Made by a program: the position numbers and the translations under genes. From assembly GCF_000445185.1 (NCBI RefSeq), contig NZ_AVAF01000002.1, forward strand, positions 1-37,092: 37,092 bases of DNA. The letters are read 5' to 3'. The notes beneath the pieces were generated by a model. That model saw only the letters and a program-made list of their open reading frames with translations, was not told the DNA's origin and made no database searches. How positions within the stretch are numbered: position 1 is the first letter of the stretch; the number at the start of each line of letters is the position of its first letter. Below, piece by piece: positions 34,211-37,092 of this stretch. Source of the stretch: Thermoanaerobacter sp. A7A (GTDB lineage Bacteria > Bacillota > Thermoanaerobacteria > Thermoanaerobacterales > Thermoanaerobacteraceae).

Positions 34211-35137
34211 TTATTTATTTACTAATTTATCTATTAAAACAAAAAGTTGCTTAAGAAAAGGAATTATCAAAAGTGCAGAAAAAAGATTAAAAAATGTGTG
34301 GGCGTTTGCCACCTGTCTTAAAGGATTGTGGGGGGAGATGAGTTTCAAAAACTCTGCAAAAAAATTTGTAAAAGGCAAAAAGAGTATAGTGCCCCCTATA
34401 TTAAGAAAAATGTTAAAGAGAGCTATTTTTTTCCCTTCTTTGTTAGAGGCAAAGCTCAGTATGATAGCCTCTGAGCAAGTTCCAATATTTAAACCATATA
34501 TTATTGGCAATGCTTGAGGCAAGGTTATTAGTTGAGAGGAGACCAAAACTTGTAGTGTTGCTATACCTACATTACTTGATTGAAGGATTAATGCTGTGAT
34601 TATTCCAGCAAGAATTCCCCAGAAAGGATTTGAAAGATTAGCACTAATAAGCTCGAAGTTAGAATTTTTTTTAAGAGGCATTGTAGCCAGTTCCATTATC
34701 TTAAGACCATAAAATACTAATCCAAATCCTAAAAATACATTTCCTACAAATTTTAATTTAGTATTGCAATTTTGGAAATGTAGTACAGAACCTATAAAAA
34801 CTAAATAAGGGGCTATTTTAAACAGATTAAATGCGTAAAGCTGCACGGCAATAGTAGTTCCAATATTAGAACCTATAATTATACCTGCTGCGCTTTTAAG
34901 AGTTAAAAGCTCTGCTCCTGCCATTGTTACTGCGATTACAGTTACCATGCTACTGCTTTGAATAATTAAGGTTATAAAAAAACCTATTATTATTGATTTT
35001 AATAAATTGCTTGCAAAATTGTTAATAATTTGAGAAATTTTTTGTTGTGAGAAGACCTTTAATCCCCTTGTTAAAGTAAAAATTCCCCAAATAAATACTC
35101 CTATTCCTGCCGCGAAATATATTAAAGAGATTATCAT
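34211..35137 (-). CDS. Na+/phosphate cotransporter-family membrane protein (NptA-like)
   Basis: It is a membrane protein of 308 residues with the two inverted repeats of the Na/Pi-cotransporter II family. LIIQSSSMVTVIAV is followed by IIGSNIGTTIAVQL, and LILQSSNVGIATLQV is followed by IYGLNIGTCSEAI. HTFFNLFSALLIIPF is the conserved C-terminal helix. Members often carry a PhoU-like cytoplasmic domain after the helices, but here the protein ends at the membrane part. Phosphate as substrate is a family inference, and short forms of this type are poorly characterised. GGGGGAG lies before ATG 35137. It is divergent from the nucleotidyltransferase gene and may share a transcript with the germination permease downstream. 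Confidence 0.82.
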   Translation of the reverse strand: MIISLIYFAAGIGVFIWGIFTLTRGLKVFSQQKISQIINNFASNLLKSIIIGFFITLIIQSSSMVTVIAVTMAGAELLTLKSAAGIIIGSNIGTTIAVQLYAFNLFKIAPYLVFIGSVLHFQNCNTKLKFVGNVFLGFGLVFYGLKIMELATMPLKKNSNFELISANLSNPFWGILAGIITALILQSSNVGIATLQVLVSSQLITLPQALPIIYGLNIGTCSEAIILSFASNKEGKKIALFNIFLNIGGTILFLPFTNFFAEFLKLISPHNPLRQVANAHTFFNLFSALLIIPFLKQLFVLIDKLVNK

Positions 35138-35264
35138 TTTTACTCCCCCGCAAAGTCCTTTCCTATTTCAATTTTATGTTGCCAATGTCTTAAAATGAAT
35201 AATTTTTCATTAAATAAAAAACACTAAGAATTAGAGGTTAATAATATTTTTTAGAGGTGGTTGG

Positions 35265-37085
35265 ATGAAAGGGATAATCATGGCGGGTGGAGAAGGAAGT
35301 AGACTAAGACCTTTAACAGCCGATATACCTAAGCCTATGGTACCTGTTGCAAATAAACCTGCGATAAAGCACATAGTGGAACACTTACACAAATATGGAA
35401 TCAAAGATTTAGCTGTTACGCTTTTTTACTTGCCTCAAAAGATTAAAAAATATTTAGAAGAAGAATATGGGGATGAAATAAAGTTTTATATAGAGGATAA
35501 GCCGTTAGGGACGGCAGGCAGTGTCAAAAATGCTAGAGACTTTCTAAATGATACTTTTATTGTTATGAGCGGAGATGTAATTACTGATGTTAATATAAAA
35601 GAAGCTTATGAGTTTCACAGAAAGAAAGGGGCAAAAGTTACTCTTATTTTGACAAGAGTAGATGTGCCGTTGGAATATGGTGTTGTGATTGTGGATGAGG
35701 AAGGCAAAATAAAAAAATTTTTAGAGAAACCTTCTTGGGGAGAAGTGTTTAGCGATACAGTAAATACGGGTATATACATAATAGAACCAGAAATATTGGA
35801 GTTTATACCTCAAGATAAGCCTTTTGATTTTAGTAAAGATTTATTTCCTATGTTGTTGAAAAATGATATTCCAATGTACGGTTATATTACAGGAGGATAT
35901 TGGTGTGATATAGGAAATACCAATCAATACATCACTAGTCATTTTGATATTTTAGAAGGAAGAGTAGATTTAGGATATAAGGATAAGTTACTTAAAAAGG
36001 GAAAGGTAATAGGTAAAAATGTTACAATTTCTCCTGAAGCTAAAATCATCCCTCCTGTGATTATAGGAGACAATGCAATAATTGAAGCTAACGCTGTTGT
36101 AGGACCTAACGTAATAATTGGTAAAAATAACTATATAAAGAAAGGGAGCAGTTTAAAAAATGCTGTATTGTGGGATGAAATAATTGTAGATAAAAATTGT
36201 GAATTAAGGGGTTGTGTAGTTTGCAATAGAGTGAGAATCGGCAATAATGTCCGAATTTTTGAAAACAGTGTTATAGGGGAGAGTTGTAAAATAAAATCCT
36301 TTGCTGAAATAAAGCCAGAGGTAAAAATATGGCCCTATAAAATAATAGATGAGGGCTCTGTGATCACAAAAGATGTAGTGTGGGGGAATGGAAGGAAGCC
36401 TTTGACTTTTGGGTATAGGGGGATTAAAGGAGTTTTTAATGAGGATATTACTCCTCAAATTGCAGTTGAAATTGGAGAAGTTTTTGGAAATATAGTGAAT
36501 AGCAGTGTGTTGGTAGGACACGATGGGGATATTGTATCTCAATTTATAAGCGATTTAATAAGTTTTGGGCTTGTATCTGGTGGTTGTGAGGTCTTAAAAG
36601 TCAATAATACTCTTTTACCCACTTTAAGATATGGAATTAAGAAAAATAAGTGTGGAGGAGGAATCTATGTAGAGGAAGAAGAAGGAAATTTAAGGATTTT
36701 GTTTCTCGATAAAGAAGGGTGTGATATCGATAGAAACTTAGAAAAGAAAATAGAGAACAAATTGAGAGTATATGATATTGAACGAGTTGATGGGAAAAAT
36801 TTAAAACCTATAAGAGAAATTGATATAAACAACGATTATCTTAACTTTCTTTTTAAAAAAAGGACTGCATATAAAAGTTTTAAAATTAAACCTTACAATG
36901 AAAAAACAAAACTGCTATTAGAAGCCATAGGTAAAAATGAGTTTTTTATAGCAGAGGAGTGTTATGATGTAGGGATACTTTTTTATAAAAATGGAGAAAA
37001 AGTTAAACTCTACGACGAAAAGGGAAGAGAATTTGATGAAGATGAACTTGAGTTTATGTTTTTTGCTTTGTACCTTTTTTTATAA
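35265..37085 (+). CDS. sugar nucleotidyltransferase / phosphomannomutase-like fusion, possibly truncated
   Basis: The N-terminal ~235 residues are a nucleotidyltransferase (GGEGSRLRPLT, KPMVPVANKP, GTAGSVKNARDFL, MSGDVITD), as in mannose-1-phosphate guanylyltransferase or glucose-1-phosphate transferases. Residues ~250-370 are left-handed beta-helix hexapeptide repeats (IGKNVTISPEAKI, VVGPNVIIGKNN). From ~380 (FGYRGIKGVF) a phosphohexomutase-like region follows, but the catalytic Ser motif TxSHNP is replaced by CGGGIYVEEEEG, so mutase activity is doubtful. Related fusions I know are about 770-820 residues; this one stops at 606, in the third mutase-like domain, at a run of seven Ts. Removing one T keeps the frame open to the window edge. 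A frameshift, a sequencing error or a real short form are all possible. AGAGGTGG precedes ATG 35265. Confidence 0.78.
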   Translation: MKGIIMAGGEGSRLRPLTADIPKPMVPVANKPAIKHIVEHLHKYGIKDLAVTLFYLPQKIKKYLEEEYGDEIKFYIEDKPLGTAGSVKNARDFLNDTFIVMSGDVITDVNIKEAYEFHRKKGAKVTLILTRVDVPLEYGVVIVDEEGKIKKFLEKPSWGEVFSDTVNTGIYIIEPEILEFIPQDKPFDFSKDLFPMLLKNDIPMYGYITGGYWCDIGNTNQYITSHFDILEGRVDLGYKDKLLKKGKVIGKNVTISPEAKIIPPVIIGDNAIIEANAVVGPNVIIGKNNYIKKGSSLKNAVLWDEIIVDKNCELRGCVVCNRVRIGNNVRIFENSVIGESCKIKSFAEIKPEVKIWPYKIIDEGSVITKDVVWGNGRKPLTFGYRGIKGVFNEDITPQIAVEIGEVFGNIVNSSVLVGHDGDIVSQFISDLISFGLVSGGCEVLKVNNTLLPTLRYGIKKNKCGGGIYVEEEEGNLRILFLDKEGCDIDRNLEKKIENKLRVYDIERVDGKNLKPIREIDINNDYLNFLFKKRTAYKSFKIKPYNEKTKLLLEAIGKNEFFIAEECYDVGILFYKNGEKVKLYDEKGREFDEDELEFMFFALYLFL

Positions 37086-37092
37086 TTTTTTT

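Overview
The window is AT-rich chromosomal DNA from a thermophilic, anaerobic, spore-forming Firmicute, most likely Thermoanaerobacter or a close relative. This is inferred from four things: the low GC content with strong AGGAGG-type ribosome binding sites, a GerAB-type germination permease, the compact hisZGDCBHAFIE order, and a 2,888-residue cyclic beta-1,2-glucan synthase. The candidate catalytic residues of that synthase sit almost exactly where I remember them in the Thermoanaerobacter italicus enzyme. No rRNA, tRNA or CRISPR array is seen.

Layout. Bases 1-39 look like the last domain (domain VI) of a group II intron that interrupts a homoserine dehydrogenase gene. The downstream exon (40-904) is followed by metY-like and metX-like genes (sulfhydrylation route to homocysteine/methionine) and a strong terminator. 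A Gfo/Idh/MocA oxidoreductase and an RsmF-like rRNA m5C methyltransferase follow, closed by a second terminator. The cyclic glucan synthase fills 6105-14771. After it lies a GC-rich, highly structured non-coding element (14824-15037), closed by a 19-bp inverted repeat and bracketed by two identical 28-bp direct repeats. I could not assign it to a known RNA class, and it is the best candidate here for something undescribed. A four-gene ABC-2/GldG-like transporter operon follows (15212-19161).

19.2-21.3 kb is a decaying accessory patch: the 3' stump of a flavin oxidoreductase, an MNT/HEPN pair whose HEPN partner carries a frameshift, and a Uma2-family nuclease-like gene. A near-consensus promoter at 21336-21364 then drives the complete histidine operon hisZ-G-D-C-B-H-A-F-IE, ending in a terminator shared with the convergent glyA.

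The 329-bp gap between glyA and a membrane dipeptidase gene holds a good glyA promoter, an 11-bp-phased TTAACA array resembling a PhoP box, and two promoter/hairpin units that may encode short C-rich sRNAs. The window ends with a PIG-L deacetylase, a lone GerAB-type permease, a Na/Pi-cotransporter-like protein and a nucleotidyltransferase/phosphomannomutase-like fusion. The fusion gene stops at a poly-T run right at the window edge and may be frameshifted.

Genes on the plus strand form four likely transcription units: hom-met; oxidoreductase-rsmF; glucan synthase; ABC operon, then his. Together they give methionine and histidine biosynthesis, one-carbon supply (glyA), and envelope functions (glucan, transporter, deacetylase, sugar nucleotide). 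Start codons were chosen mainly by ribosome binding site spacing, and several differ from the longest open frame. All functional calls rest on motif recognition by eye.
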